Part shown: positions 33,878 through 43,270 of the stretch, one piece after another
Position numbering within the stretch: position 1 is the first letter of the stretch
Layout of the letters: the number at the start of each line of letters is the position of its first letter
Assembly: GCA_951812825.1 (NCBI GenBank)
Contig: OX638324.1
Coordinates: 568,459-632,458 of the forward strand
Direction of reading: 5' to 3'
Length of the DNA stretch: 64,000 nt
DNA from: an uncultured Dehalococcoidia bacterium
Lineage (GTDB): Bacteria > Chloroflexota > Dehalococcoidia > Lucifugimonadales > GCA-2712585
Notes under the pieces: model-generated
Told to the model about the DNA's origin: nothing
Database searches by the model: none
The model's input: the letters and a program-made list of their open reading frames with translations, nothing else
Program-made: the position numbers and the translations under genes

Positions 33878-34818
33878 ACAGCAAAACCGTTCTCGTCACC
33901 GGTGGCGCCGGCTTCATCGGCTCCCATCTCGTCGACAGGCTCCTCGAGCTTGGTCACCGCGTAGTCGTGCTCGACGATCTCAGTTCAGGCAGGCTGGCTA
34001 ACCTCTCCAATCGTATCAACTTCCATCACACTGATATCAACGAGGCTAACCTCGACGAGACTTTCAGCCGGGAAAACCCCCAGCTGGTATTCCACCTGGC
34101 CGCCCAGGTAAGTGTGTCAACCTCCATGCGAAACCCCCTCATGGATGCCGAAGCCAACATCCTCGGCACCCTAAGGCTCTTGGAGGCCTCACGACGCCAC
34201 GGTGTCGAGAAGTTCATCTACTCCTCCACCGGCGGCGCCCTGTACGGCGACCCTGATTACCTCCCATGCGACGAAGACCACCCCATTCGCCCCCTGTCGC
34301 CCTATGGCCTCGCCAAGTCCGTCTGCGAAAAGTATCTCGAGCTCTACAACAAGATGTTCATCCTCAACTATGCCGCCCTGCGATACGGCAACGTCTACGG
34401 GCCTCGGCAGGATCCCAACGGAGAGGCCGGCGTAATTGCCATCTTTTCCCAGGCCATGCTGGAAGGTAAGCAGCCCGTCATCTTCGGCTCCGGCGAGCAG
34501 GAGCGAGACTTTGTTTACGTGCAGGACGTTGTGGACGCCAATCTCCTCGCCATCAACGAGAATGTCACCGGCGCCTACAACATCGGCAGCGGTGAGAGCA
34601 CCTCCGTGAACCGGATATATCAGATGCTCAGGGACCTCTACCGCTTTCGCAAGACGCCGCTAAAATCCCCCTCAAGGCTTGGCGACGTACAAAAGATAAG
34701 CCTCAACTCGGAAAAGTCCCTTAGAGAGATGGGATGGCGGCCCAAGACCGGCCTGAAGGAAGGGTTGGAGCTGACCGCAGACTATTTCAAGCAAGTCCAG
34801 ACGAGAAGCTGGGTATAA
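33871..34818 (+). CDS. NAD-dependent epimerase/dehydratase (UDP-glucose 4-epimerase-like)
   Basis: The 315-residue extended SDR protein starts at TTG 33871, overlapping the htpX stop. Motifs: 'VLVTGGAGFIGSHLVDRLLELGH', 'LVFHLAAQVSVSTSM', the catalytic Ser in 'FIYSSTGGALYGD', and 'SPYGLAKSVCEKY' (YxxxK). 'RYGNVYGPRQDPNGEAGV' suggests a UDP-sugar substrate. Likely role: nucleotide-sugar conversion for cell-surface glycans. Overlap with htpX indicates co-translation. Confidence 0.88.
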   Translation: MVDSKTVLVTGGAGFIGSHLVDRLLELGHRVVVLDDLSSGRLANLSNRINFHHTDINEANLDETFSRENPQLVFHLAAQVSVSTSMRNPLMDAEANILGTLRLLEASRRHGVEKFIYSSTGGALYGDPDYLPCDEDHPIRPLSPYGLAKSVCEKYLELYNKMFILNYAALRYGNVYGPRQDPNGEAGVIAIFSQAMLEGKQPVIFGSGEQERDFVYVQDVVDANLLAINENVTGAYNIGSGESTSVNRIYQMLRDLYRFRKTPLKSPSRLGDVQKISLNSEKSLREMGWRPKTGLKEGLELTADYFKQVQTRSWV

Positions 34819-34840
34819 ATCACTACCGAGAGGTCAAACA

Positions 34841-35764
34841 ATGGAGCAATTTGACGTTATCATCCTTGGCGGCGGCGCCGCGGGTCTCAGCGCCGGCCTC
34901 TATTCCACTAGGGCCATGCAGAAAACCCTCATCCTGGAAAAGCTCGGCTACGGCGGCCAGATTCTGGTCACCGACGAAATAGAAAACTACCCCGGCTTTC
35001 CGGAAGGCATCAAAGGGCCGGAACTCTCCATAATGATGGAAAAGCAGACCAGAAGATTCGGCGCCGACATGCGATACGAAGAAGTAGAGGGCGTCGAGAA
35101 TCTTGACCAACCCCTCAAGCTGATCCACACCTCGGAGGGCGCCTACGCCGGCAAGACCGTCATAATCGCCGCCGGTGGCTCCCACAAGAAGCTGGGAGTC
35201 CCCGGCGAGGACGAACTCTCTGGGCGCGGTGTCTCCTACTGCGCCGTCTGCGACGCTAACTTCTTCCGCGGTCAGGACGTCGTAGTTGTTGGCGGCGGGG
35301 ATGCGGCCCTCGATGAAGGCGGCTACCTCTCAGGCATCGTTAACAAGGTCACCGTCATACACCGCCGCGACGAACTCCGCGCCAGCAAGATCCTCCAGGA
35401 ACGCTCCCTCGCAAACCCCAAAATGGACTTCCTCTGGAGCCATGTCGTCGAGGAATTTCAGGGCGAACCGGACCTGGAGAACGCCCTCGTCCGCAACCTA
35501 AAGACCCAGGAAGTCTATAAATACCCCGCTTCAGGCGCTTTCATTTACATCGGCTTCGAGTCCAATAGTGGCTTCCTCAAGGGTCAGGTTCCCATGGACG
35601 AATTCGGACACATCCAGACCGACATCTCCATGGCCACGGGCATACCTGGCGTCTACGCCTGCGGCGACATCCGGGTCAACTCCGACCGCCAGTTGGGCAA
35701 CGCCGTCGGCGACGGTATTACCGCAGCCCTCTCCGCCTACCACTATCTCACGGAAGGGGAATAA
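34841..35764 (+). CDS. trxB: Thioredoxin-disulfide reductase
   Basis: The 307-residue flavoprotein has the FAD site 'VIILGGGAAGLSAGLYSTRA', the NADPH site 'VVVVGGGDAALDEGGYL' and the redox Cys pair in 'SYCAVCDANFF'. 'GVYACGDIRV' is the second FAD motif. It reduces thioredoxin with NADPH. A GAGAGG site precedes the ATG. It lies 23 bp after the epimerase gene in the same apparent transcript. Confidence 0.94.
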   Translation: MEQFDVIILGGGAAGLSAGLYSTRAMQKTLILEKLGYGGQILVTDEIENYPGFPEGIKGPELSIMMEKQTRRFGADMRYEEVEGVENLDQPLKLIHTSEGAYAGKTVIIAAGGSHKKLGVPGEDELSGRGVSYCAVCDANFFRGQDVVVVGGGDAALDEGGYLSGIVNKVTVIHRRDELRASKILQERSLANPKMDFLWSHVVEEFQGEPDLENALVRNLKTQEVYKYPASGAFIYIGFESNSGFLKGQVPMDEFGHIQTDISMATGIPGVYACGDIRVNSDRQLGNAVGDGITAALSAYHYLTEGE

Positions 35765-35786
35765 CTCCAAACCTCACCATTCGTCG

Positions 35787-35808
35787 GGACGGTTCGCAAA
35801 CCGCCCCC
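35787..35808. repeat. Palindromic repeat, family B
   Basis: GGGACGGTTCGCAAACCGCCCC, partner of the palindrome at 27772-27797. It is followed by a family A repeat as there. Confidence 0.65.
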
Positions 35809-35828
35809 TCTCTTCACCCTTCAACCCA

Positions 35829-35867
35829 CATGTCATTCTGAGGAGGTCCCGCCACGAATAATCTCGC
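35829..35867. repeat. Dispersed repeat, family A
   Basis: CATGTCATTCTGAGGAGGTCCCGCCACGAATAATCTCGC between trxB and the Fe-S scaffold gene; a close copy of the family. Confidence 0.75.
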
Positions 35868-35990
35868 TCCCGAAGCAGATCCCCTCCCACCCGAAACCGC
35901 CCAACTGAATCACCTGCCCTCGCGGATGCGGGGCCACTCATCAAACCTATACCAATCTCCAACTCACCTAAAGCTCACATCTTGACCCAA

Positions 35991-36028
35991 ACAAAAAAGG
36001 GGCGGTCACATCGACCGCCCCTTTTGCA
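35991..36028. terminator. Bidirectional intrinsic terminator
   Basis: AAAAAAGGGGCGGTCACATCGACCGCCCCTTTTGC forms a perfect 10-bp GC-rich stem (GGGGCGGTC/GACCGCCCC) with an A-run before and a T-run after. It can end both the trxB transcript and the convergent Fe-S scaffold transcript. Confidence 0.85.
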
Positions 36029-36047
36029 TTCATACTGAAATAATCGT

Positions 36048-36446
36048 CTAGTGGCCACCGCAGCCGCCGCCACCACAGCCACATCCTCCACCGCCACTGC
36101 CGCAGCCACCACCCCCAGCGCCACAGCCGCACCCGCCGGAACCGCAGCCGCCTGCGGCCGGATAGTCCGGGTTTGTAATCAGGAACCCCACCCTCGTGAA
36201 GTCCTCAACAAAGTCAATCGTCGCCTTCTCAAGGAAAGGCGCGCTGTCCGAGTCCACCAGGAACCTGATGCCGCTCCTGTCAAGCGACGTGTCGTCCGGC
36301 TGGTTATCCTCTTCCAGCGTCAGCATATACTGGACGCTGCCGTGACCATTGGGCAGCGCAATTACTCGCAGAGGCGCGTCCTCCTTCCCCTCCTCCTCCA
36401 ACACCTCCCTGATCTTCTCTGCCGCAATGTCCGTAATCTCAAGCAT
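36048..36446 (-). CDS. HesB/IscA-like Fe-S biogenesis protein with Gly/Cys-rich tail
   Basis: The 132-residue protein starts at ATG 36446 (GGAGAG upstream). Residues 1-95 have the HesB fold ('ITDIAAEKIREVLEEEGKEDAPLRV', 'YMLTLEED', 'GIRFLVDSDSAPFLEKATIDFV'). The first conserved Cys of A-type scaffolds is replaced by Ser/Asp in 'DSDSAPF'. The C-terminus is a long Gly/Cys run with at least seven Cys in about 35 residues, instead of the usual short CGCG. It may bind Fe-S or zinc. Role inferred from fold. Confidence 0.8.
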   Translation of the reverse strand: MLEITDIAAEKIREVLEEEGKEDAPLRVIALPNGHGSVQYMLTLEEDNQPDDTSLDRSGIRFLVDSDSAPFLEKATIDFVEDFTRVGFLITNPDYPAAGGCGSGGCGCGAGGGGCGSGGGGCGCGGGGCGGH

Positions 36447-36542
36447 TGTGAACTCTCCTGTCACTCAGGCTGAACTGTAGTGCCACGGTATCAGGAACAA
36501 AGCCAACTTGTCAACGATTTTACAAGTGGACGACGGTTTCCT

Positions 36543-37052
36543 TCAAATAGCAAAGGCAATTACAATGCAGACAACAATGATAACTACGGCCCATACTGCC
36601 AAGGCAAACCCACAACCGCTTCCGCCACCCCCTCTGGCATGGGCAAACCGCTTCCTCCGAGCATTGGCGAATCGCTCAAAATATATCCTCCGAACTTCAT
36701 ATGAAGCCCTTGTATACTCCGTTTCCTCTGAGAATGCCTCTTGAGAAACTGGGGGGTCAGGTATACTCCCGTCCCTCGGCAACAGCCGCCAATATCGGTC
36801 CCTGAACTCCTCGTCAGACTGAATCCCCTTGCGCATGTTGCAGGGAGTGCAAAGCAGCTGCAAATTGCCAATCTCATTGCCGCCCCCTCTACTGAATGGA
36901 TATTTATGGTCAATCTCAAAGTAGCGGATTCGGTGAAGCCGCCCGCAATACGCGCACTTGCCTTTCTGACCCATGAAGAGCTTATTCTTCACACTCCTGG
37001 GAAAAATACATCTGCGTCTCTCCCCGTTGCTCGTATCGTCGTCCCATCTCAT
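36543..37052 (-). CDS. HNH endonuclease domain protein with C-terminal membrane segment
   Basis: The 169-residue protein has an HNH fold near residues 30-75: 'GKCAYCGRLHRIRYFEIDHKYPFSRGGGNEIGNLQLLCTPCNMRKG', with two CxxC zinc pairs and the His of 'EIDHKYP'. The C-terminus has a Gly-rich link and one strongly hydrophobic segment ('FALAVWAVVIIVVCIVIAFAI'), as in tail-anchored proteins. Such an anchor is unusual for HNH nucleases. Start ATG 37052. The gene stands alone between the scaffold gene and rpsL. Confidence 0.8.
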   Translation of the reverse strand: MRWDDDTSNGERRRCIFPRSVKNKLFMGQKGKCAYCGRLHRIRYFEIDHKYPFSRGGGNEIGNLQLLCTPCNMRKGIQSDEEFRDRYWRLLPRDGSIPDPPVSQEAFSEETEYTRASYEVRRIYFERFANARRKRFAHARGGGGSGCGFALAVWAVVIIVVCIVIAFAI

Positions 37053-37229
37053 TTAATCGGACCACCACTAAATCTAGGCAGTTTTTGGGCTTCTTTCCAT
37101 GAACTTCTTGGTGGAGGGTTCCGCACTCCATTCCTGCCTGAGCGGTTCGCCTCAGGCTTTCGGTAGTATACACTCAGGTTCAAGGCCAATCCCCTTCGTT
37201 TCACTCACCCAAATCCCCTCTGTTGCAAG

Positions 37230-37258
37230 TTGACACTACCTTCAAATAGTTGTAAAAT
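37230..37258 (+). promoter_or_regulatory. Promoter of the ribosomal superoperon
   Basis: TTGACA at 37230-37235 and TAAAAT at 37253-37258 with ideal 17-bp spacing and TG just before the -10. It lies 35 bp upstream of the rpsL start. Confidence 0.75.
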
Positions 37259-37292
37259 CCCAAACTGTCCCGTCGGATAGCGAGGTATATCT

Positions 37293-37712
37293 GTGCCTAC
37301 CATAAATCAACTTGTAAGAAAGGGCCGTAAAAAGGCCCGTAAGAAGTCCAAGTCGCCTGCTATGCATTGGATCCATAATGCCTTGAAAAACAAGGTAATC
37401 TGGAGCAAAGGCGCCCCTCAAAGAAGGGGCGTATGTGTGCAGGTCAGAACCATGACCCCCAAGAAGCCCAACTCCGCCCTGCGGAAGATCGCTCGCGTTA
37501 GGCTGACCAACGGCTTCGAAGTCACCGCATACATCCCCGGCGAAGGTCACAATCTTCAAGAACACTCCGTCGTCATGATCCGTGGCGGCAGGGTCAAAGA
37601 CCTCCCCGGCGTCCGCTACCACGTCGTCCGCGGCACCCTCGACTGCGAAGGCGTCGAAGGCCGCATGCGTGGCCGCAGCAAGTACGGCTCCTCAAGGCCG
37701 CGGAGAAGGTAG
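37293..37712 (+). CDS. rpsL: Small ribosomal subunit protein S12
   Basis: The 139-residue protein starts at GTG 37293 and shows '[13 protein letters not shown]', '[19 protein letters not shown]' (the streptomycin-associated PKKPNS loop with Lys) and '[17 protein letters not shown]'. First gene of the superoperon, behind a strong promoter. S12 helps monitor codon-anticodon pairing. Confidence 0.97.
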   Translation: MPTINQLVRKGRKKARKKSKSPAMHWIHNALKNKVIWSKGAPQRRGVCVQVRTMTPKKPNSALRKIARVRLTNGFEVTAYIPGEGHNLQEHSVVMIRGGRVKDLPGVRYHVVRGTLDCEGVEGRMRGRSKYGSSRPRRR

Positions 37713-37718
37713 ACCGCC

Positions 37719-38189
37719 ATGTCCCGCAGAAGAAGGGCCGAACGCAGGCCCTGCCCTCCCGACGCCCGCTTCAACAGCGTGGAGCTTTCCCGCTTTATCA
37801 ACCGTGTGATGACCCGCGGCAAGAAGACCCTCGCCCAGCGCATCGTCTACGGCGCACTGGACACCGTAGCCCAGGAGACCAGGCGCGAGCCCATGGAGGT
37901 CTTCAACAAGGCCCTCGAAAACACTAGACCCCTGCTGGAGGTAAAGTCCCGCCGCGTCGGCGGCGCCACCTACCAGGTGCCCATCGAAGTGGCAGCCAAT
38001 CGCAGCGAGGCTCTGGCCATGCGGTGGCTTATCACCGCCGCCCGCGCCCGCCGCAACATGCCAATGCAACGCCGCCTTGCCATCGAGCTGATGGAAGCCG
38101 CCCGCGCTGAGGGCACCGCTGTCAAACGTAAAGAAGACCTGCACAGAATGGCAGAGGCCAACCGCGCCTTCGTCCACTACAGGTGGTAG
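37719..38189 (+). CDS. rpsG: Small ribosomal subunit protein S7
   Basis: The 156-residue protein has 'MSRRRRAERRPCPPD', 'FINRVMTRGKKTLAQRIVYGAL', 'VKSRRVGGATYQVPIEV' and 'MAEANRAFVHYRW'. It nucleates the 30S head and is normally the autoregulator of the str operon. It follows rpsL by 6 bp. Confidence 0.97.
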   Translation: MSRRRRAERRPCPPDARFNSVELSRFINRVMTRGKKTLAQRIVYGALDTVAQETRREPMEVFNKALENTRPLLEVKSRRVGGATYQVPIEVAANRSEALAMRWLITAARARRNMPMQRRLAIELMEAARAEGTAVKRKEDLHRMAEANRAFVHYRW

Positions 38190-38228
38190 GGGGCCGTCGG
38201 CAAAAGCCCAGGCCGGAAGCCTCACGCC

Positions 38229-40292
38229 ATGTCTAAGTCCCTACCTATAAGCCGGGTCCGAAATATCGGATTCATCGCCCACATTGACGCCGGTAAGACC
38301 ACCGTCACCGAGCGTGCGCTCTATGTCACCGGCCGTACCTACAAGATCGGCCAGGTGGACCTCGGCACCGCCGTCATGGACTGGATGCCCCAGGAACGCG
38401 AGCGCGGCATCACCATCACCGCCGCAGCTACCACCGCCCAGTGGAGAGACCATCAGATCAACGTCATCGACACCCCAGGCCACGTGGACTTCACCGCCGA
38501 GGTGGAACGAAGCCTCCGAGTCCTCGACGGCGGCGTGGTGGTCCTCGATTCCGTCGCCGGCGTTCAGCCCCAGTCTGAAACGGTATGGCGTCAGGCCGAC
38601 AAGTACCACGTCCCCCGTATCTGCTTCGTCAACAAGATGGACCGCGTGGGCGCCGATTTCGAGCGCACCATCCACTCCATGCGGCATCGACTCAATGCCA
38701 ACCCCTTGGCCGTTCAGATGCCCATAGGCCAGGAGTCCGAGTTTGAAGGCGTGTTCGACCTCATGGGAGAGCGCGCCTACTACTATAGGAATGGCGGCCC
38801 CAGCTTCGAGGAAGGGCCCATCCCCTCTGAACACGTGGAGGACTTCCGACGCTACCGTGACGCTATGATTGAGCGTATCGTGGAAACGGAAGAGAGCCTG
38901 ATGATCCGGTACCTGGAGGGCGAGGACATCCCCGTCGACGACCTGAAGAACGCCCTCCGTAAGGCGACAATCGCCCAGCAGTTGATCCCCGTCCTCTGTG
39001 GCAGCGCCCTCAGGACTTACGGCATCCAGCCCCTACTGGACGCCGTTCTCGACTACCTCCCCTCCCCCGCCGACGTTCCGCCGGTGGAAGGCGAAAATCC
39101 CGACACCGACGAGCTGGAGGTTCGTCCCGCTCACCCCAACGCCCCCTTCTCCGCCCTCGCCATGAAAGTAACCACCGACCCCTACGTTGGTCGGCTCGTC
39201 TACCTGCGGATCTACTCCGGCACCGTCAACTCCGGCGCCATGGTTTACAACGCGACGAAGGGACGGCGTGAGCGTCTGGGACGTATCCTTCAGATGCACG
39301 CCAACCATCGCCAGGAGGTGGAAGAGATCAGCGCCGGCAACATCGCTGCCGCCATTGGCCTCAAGAACACCTTTACCGGAGACACTATCTGCGACCAGGA
39401 CAACCCTGTCATTCTGGAACCCCCAACTTTCCCTGCACCCGTAATCTCCCTCGCCATCGAGCCCATTACCCAGGCCGACCGGGACAAGCTCATAGAATCC
39501 ATCGGCAAGCTCGTCGAGGAAGACCCCACCTTCATCGTTCGCCACGACGAAGAAACCGGCCAGACTATAATTTCCGGCATGGGTGAGCTTCATCTCGAAG
39601 TCTTCGTCGACAGGCTCCGCCGCGAATTCGGCGTAGGCGCCAACGTGGGCCAGCCCAAGGTCTCCTACCGCGAGACCATCACCACACCGGCGCGCGCCCA
39701 GGGCCGCTTCGTTCGACAGACCGGCGGCCACGGCCAGTACGGAGACGTCGTCCTGGACATCGAGCCGCTGGATCGCGGCGAAGGACTTGTATTTGAAAAT
39801 CGCATCACCGGCGGCGTTATCCCGCAGCAGTTCATCAGGCCCGTGGAACAGGGCGTGAAGCAGGCCGCCGAGAACGGCTCTGTGGCCGGCTACCAGGTCG
39901 TGGACATGAAGGTCTCCCTCGTGGACGGCAGCTTCCACACCGTCGACTCCTCTGAAATCGCCTTCCGGGCCGCCGGCTCAATGGCCTTCCGGGAAGCCTT
40001 CAGAAAGGGCAAGCCCATCCTTCTGGAACCCATTATGGAGATGGAAGTGGTTACCCCCGCCGAGTTCCTCGGCTCCGTCCTCGGCGACCTGAATTCCCGC
40101 CGTGCTCAGATACAGACTATTGAGGGCGGCGACACCATCCAGCAGATCCGCGTCCTCGTTCCCCTGGCGGAATCCTTCCAATACGCCGGCATCCTGCGTT
40201 CCATTACCCAGGGCCGCGCCAGCCACAGCATGGAGTTTAAATATTACCAGCCTGTCCCCAGCGGACACACTCAGGAAATCCTCAACCGTTAG
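38229..40292 (+). CDS. fusA: Elongation factor G
   Basis: The 687-residue GTPase has G1 'AHIDAGKTTVTERAL', G2 'ERGITI', G3 'DTPGHVDF' and G4 'NKMD'. Domains II-V follow ('GMGELHLEVFVDRLRREF', 'GGVIPQQFIRPVEQG'). It drives translocation. The next gene is rpsJ; tuf, which usually lies between, is absent here. Confidence 0.97.
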   Translation: MSKSLPISRVRNIGFIAHIDAGKTTVTERALYVTGRTYKIGQVDLGTAVMDWMPQERERGITITAAATTAQWRDHQINVIDTPGHVDFTAEVERSLRVLDGGVVVLDSVAGVQPQSETVWRQADKYHVPRICFVNKMDRVGADFERTIHSMRHRLNANPLAVQMPIGQESEFEGVFDLMGERAYYYRNGGPSFEEGPIPSEHVEDFRRYRDAMIERIVETEESLMIRYLEGEDIPVDDLKNALRKATIAQQLIPVLCGSALRTYGIQPLLDAVLDYLPSPADVPPVEGENPDTDELEVRPAHPNAPFSALAMKVTTDPYVGRLVYLRIYSGTVNSGAMVYNATKGRRERLGRILQMHANHRQEVEEISAGNIAAAIGLKNTFTGDTICDQDNPVILEPPTFPAPVISLAIEPITQADRDKLIESIGKLVEEDPTFIVRHDEETGQTIISGMGELHLEVFVDRLRREFGVGANVGQPKVSYRETITTPARAQGRFVRQTGGHGQYGDVVLDIEPLDRGEGLVFENRITGGVIPQQFIRPVEQGVKQAAENGSVAGYQVVDMKVSLVDGSFHTVDSSEIAFRAAGSMAFREAFRKGKPILLEPIMEMEVVTPAEFLGSVLGDLNSRRAQIQTIEGGDTIQQIRVLVPLAESFQYAGILRSITQGRASHSMEFKYYQPVPSGHTQEILNR

Positions 40293-40308
40293 CAGGGCAT
40301 TGAATTAG

Positions 40309-40641
40309 ATGGTAAGACAGTCAGTCCAGGCAACCACCTCGCAAAAGATACGAATCGTCCTCAAGGCCTTCGACCACAAGACCTTGGACCTTTCGGCCAC
40401 TCAGATAGTGGAAACAGCGGAGCAGACCGGCGCCATGGTGGCCGGCCCTGTCCCCCTGCCCACCCACATCCGACGCTTCTGCGTCATTCGCTCCCCCCAC
40501 ATCGACAAGGACTCCCGCGAGCATTTCGAAATCCGCACTCACAAGAGGTTGATAGATATCCTGGAACCCACCAGCAAGACCATAGACGCCCTCACCCGGT
40601 TGAATCTTCCCGCGGGCGTGGACATCTCTATTAAGCTGTAG
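40309..40641 (+). CDS. rpsJ: Small ribosomal subunit protein S10
   Basis: The 110-residue protein has '[15 protein letters not shown]', '[40 protein letters not shown]' and '[13 protein letters not shown]'. First gene of the S10 cluster. It has a short N-terminal extension ('[12 protein letters not shown]'). Confidence 0.96.
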   Translation: MVRQSVQATTSQKIRIVLKAFDHKTLDLSATQIVETAEQTGAMVAGPVPLPTHIRRFCVIRSPHIDKDSREHFEIRTHKRLIDILEPTSKTIDALTRLNLPAGVDISIKL

Positions 40642-40659
40642 GATAAGAAGAATCCAACC

Positions 40660-41283
40660 GTGATTAAGGCAATATTAGGAAAAAAGCTGGGCATGACCCA
40701 GTATATTTATGAAGACGGACGTATGGTTCCGGTCACCGTCATCGAGGCCGGCCCCTGCACCGTAACTCAGCTGAGGACCACCGAAAGAGACGGCTACGAA
40801 AGCGCTCAGTTGGGCTTCGGTTCCAAGCGAAAGCTCAACCGTCCCACGCTAGGACACCTGAAGAACAACGGCTCCTTCCGCTACCTCCGCGAAGTGCCCG
40901 TACAAGGCCTCGAAGGTCTGGAAGTGGGACAGCAAGTCGGCCCCGATATTTTCGAGGCCGGTGAGCGCGTCACCGTTGTCGGCTCCTCCCGCGGTCGGGG
41001 CTTCCAGGGCACCGTCAAGCGGCACGGCTTCGGCGGCGGTGACCGCACCCACGGCCAGTCCGACCGCCTGCGAGCCCCCGGCTCCATCGGTATGGGCACC
41101 ACTCCAGGACGGGTATTCAAAGGGAAAAAAATGTCCGGTCACATGGGTAACGCGCGAATCACCGTCAAGAATCTGGAAGTGGTCCACGTCAACCCGGACC
41201 GCAACCTCCTCATGGTCAAGGGCGGCGTCCCCGGCGCTCCCCAGGGCCTCCTCATGGTCAAGAAATCGGAGAAAGGCGGATAG
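40660..41283 (+). CDS. rplC: Large ribosomal subunit protein L3
   Basis: The 207-residue protein starts at GTG 40660 with 'KAILGKKLGMTQYIYEDGRMVPVTVIEAGPC', followed by 'FQGTVKRHGFGGGDRTHGQSDRLRAPGSIGMGTTPGRVFKGKKMSGHMG', the conserved L3 core loop that reaches the peptidyl-transferase centre. Confidence 0.97.
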   Translation: MIKAILGKKLGMTQYIYEDGRMVPVTVIEAGPCTVTQLRTTERDGYESAQLGFGSKRKLNRPTLGHLKNNGSFRYLREVPVQGLEGLEVGQQVGPDIFEAGERVTVVGSSRGRGFQGTVKRHGFGGGDRTHGQSDRLRAPGSIGMGTTPGRVFKGKKMSGHMGNARITVKNLEVVHVNPDRNLLMVKGGVPGAPQGLLMVKKSEKGG

Positions 41284-41301
41284 TCCGCCCAGGACGCAGA
41301 G

Positions 41302-42132
41302 ATGGAACTTCAACTGCAAGATATTAAGGGTCGCGTGGTGGGCGAAGTCCCCGTCAGCCGTACCCTCTTCGGCGCTCCCTTTAACGCCGACCTCGTCCAT
41401 CAGGCCCTCGTCATGTACCAGCTAAACTCTCGGCAGGGCACCCACAAGGTCAAGGTCCGAAGCGAGGTCTCCGGCGGCGGTGCCAAGCCCTGGCGACAGA
41501 AGCACACAGGCCGCGCCCGACACGGAAGCATCCGCTCCCCCATCTGGAGGGGCGGCGGCGTCACCTTCGGGCCCCACCCCCGCAGCTATAGACGCGACAT
41601 GCCCAAGCGTATGCGCCATCTGGCCCTTCGCTGCGTCCTCTCCCAGAAGCTCGAGGCCGGACGCGTCGTCCTGGTGGAGGACTTCGACAGCATCACCGGC
41701 CGCACCAGGGAAATGATTAGAGCGTTAAGCAACCTGAATACCAGCGGCTCCACCCTCATCGTAACCGCATCGTCGGAAACCAACGTGGTCCGTTCCGCCC
41801 GCAACATCCCCAGAGTCTGGACCATGCCCGCCAACCTCCTCAACGCCGGCGAGCTGCTCAAGCGCAGCAATCTGGTGCTGACCCTGGAAGCTCTCCGTCG
41901 CGCCGAGGATCTTTGGGGCGAAGGTTCCGACACTGTAGAAGTCCTTCCTGTCTACGCTTCCGCCCCGGAAGAAGAGGTCAAGGAAGGAGTCGAGCCTGAA
42001 GTCGTAGAAGAGCCCGCCCTCGAAGAGACTTCCGAACCCGCAGAAGCCGCCCTGGACGAGGCCCCTGCCGACGATGAACCGGACGCTTCTGATGTCGATG
42101 CCGAATCAGAGAAGCAGGAAGGGGAGGCCTAA
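41302..42132 (+). CDS. rplD: Large ribosomal subunit protein L4 with acidic C-terminal extension
   Basis: Residues 1-210 are a normal L4 ('KGRVVGEVPV', 'NSRQGTHKVKVRSEVSGGGAKPWRQKHTGRARHGSIRSPIWRGGGVTFGP', 'LSNLNTSGSTLIVTAS'). After 'DTVEVLPVYAS' comes an extra tail of about 60 residues made almost only of Glu, Asp, Ala and Pro, probably disordered. L4 binds 23S rRNA and lines the exit tunnel. The tail is unusual and echoes S3 and S17 in this operon. Confidence 0.95.
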   Translation: MELQLQDIKGRVVGEVPVSRTLFGAPFNADLVHQALVMYQLNSRQGTHKVKVRSEVSGGGAKPWRQKHTGRARHGSIRSPIWRGGGVTFGPHPRSYRRDMPKRMRHLALRCVLSQKLEAGRVVLVEDFDSITGRTREMIRALSNLNTSGSTLIVTASSETNVVRSARNIPRVWTMPANLLNAGELLKRSNLVLTLEALRRAEDLWGEGSDTVEVLPVYASAPEEEVKEGVEPEVVEEPALEETSEPAEAALDEAPADDEPDASDVDAESEKQEGEA

Positions 42133-42137
42133 CCGCC

Positions 42138-42425
42138 ATGTTGGAACTTCAGCAGGTGCTGGTCAAGCCCCTCATCACTGAAAAGACCACCCTCCTTCAG
42201 GAGGAGGGCAAGTACGTCTTCCACGTTGCCCCCAGAGCCAACAAAGTGCAAATCCGAGAAGCCGTCGAAAAGTCCTTTGGCGTCGTCGTCGTTGATGTTA
42301 ATATATGCAGAGTTCGCGGGAAGCTTAAGCGCTACGGCCCGAGGCTCTCCCGCACTCCCGATATGAAGAAAGCTATCGTGACGCTGCGTGCCGGCGACAG
42401 GATACAGCTGATAGAGGGTCTGTAA
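42138..42425 (+). CDS. rplW: Large ribosomal subunit protein L23
   Basis: The 95-residue protein has '[43 protein letters not shown]' and '[11 protein letters not shown]'. It sits at the exit-tunnel mouth and docks SRP and trigger factor. Five bp after rplD. Confidence 0.96.
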   Translation: MLELQQVLVKPLITEKTTLLQEEGKYVFHVAPRANKVQIREAVEKSFGVVVVDVNICRVRGKLKRYGPRLSRTPDMKKAIVTLRAGDRIQLIEGL

Positions 42426-42427
42426 AG

Positions 42428-43267
42428 ATGCCCCTTAGAATACCCAACCCACGCACCCCCGGCACCCGCAACGCGGCGCTGCCTACCTTTACGGAGATTA
42501 CCCGGAATAAGCCGGAGAAGTCCCTCCTGCGTCCGCTGAAGAAGCACGCCGGACGCAACAACTCCAACCGTATCACCATGCGACGAAGAGGCGGCGGCAG
42601 CAAGCGCCACTACCGTCTCATCGACTTCAAGCGCGACAAGGACGGCATCCCCGGCACCGTTGTGTCCGTCGAGTACGACCCCAACCGCACCGCGCGCATC
42701 GCCCTTATCGCCTACGCCGATGGAGAAAAGCGCTACATCCTTTCCCCCCTCGGCCTGACCCCCGGCGCGAAGGTCGAGTCCGGCCCCAATGCCGCAATCA
42801 GCCCCGGCAACTGCCTCCCCATCCGGCTGATACCCACCGGCACCCTCGTGCATAACCTTGAACTGGAAGTGGGACGTGGCGCCAAGATGGTCCGCAGCGC
42901 CGGTACCGCCGCCCAGATCCTCTCCCGCGAAGACGTATACGTACTCATCCGCCTGCCCTCGGGCGAAATCCGTCGAGTGCCCGCCAACTGCCGGGCAACC
43001 ATAGGGCAGCTGAGCAACGTCGACCACAAGAACATCATCTGGGGCAAGGCCGGCAAGACCCGCCACCGGGGCCGGAGACCCAAGGTCCGCGGTTCCGCCA
43101 TGAATCCCAGCGACCACCCCCACGGCGGCGGCGAAGGTAAGGCCGGCATCGGACTGCCAGGCCCCAAGACCCCTTGGGGCAAGCCCGCCCTCGGATACCG
43201 CACCCGCAACAAGCGCAAACCCACGAACCTTGTCGTCCGTGGGCGGCGCAGGGGAAGGAGAAGATAG
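42428..43267 (+). CDS. rplB: Large ribosomal subunit protein L2
   Basis: The 279-residue protein has '[33 protein letters not shown]', '[28 protein letters not shown]'-type OB domain, and '[17 protein letters not shown]' with the conserved His of the peptidyl-transferase region. Two bp after rplW. Confidence 0.97.
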   Translation: MPLRIPNPRTPGTRNAALPTFTEITRNKPEKSLLRPLKKHAGRNNSNRITMRRRGGGSKRHYRLIDFKRDKDGIPGTVVSVEYDPNRTARIALIAYADGEKRYILSPLGLTPGAKVESGPNAAISPGNCLPIRLIPTGTLVHNLELEVGRGAKMVRSAGTAAQILSREDVYVLIRLPSGEIRRVPANCRATIGQLSNVDHKNIIWGKAGKTRHRGRRPKVRGSAMNPSDHPHGGGEGKAGIGLPGPKTPWGKPALGYRTRNKRKPTNLVVRGRRRGRRR

Positions 43268-43270
43268 TCT

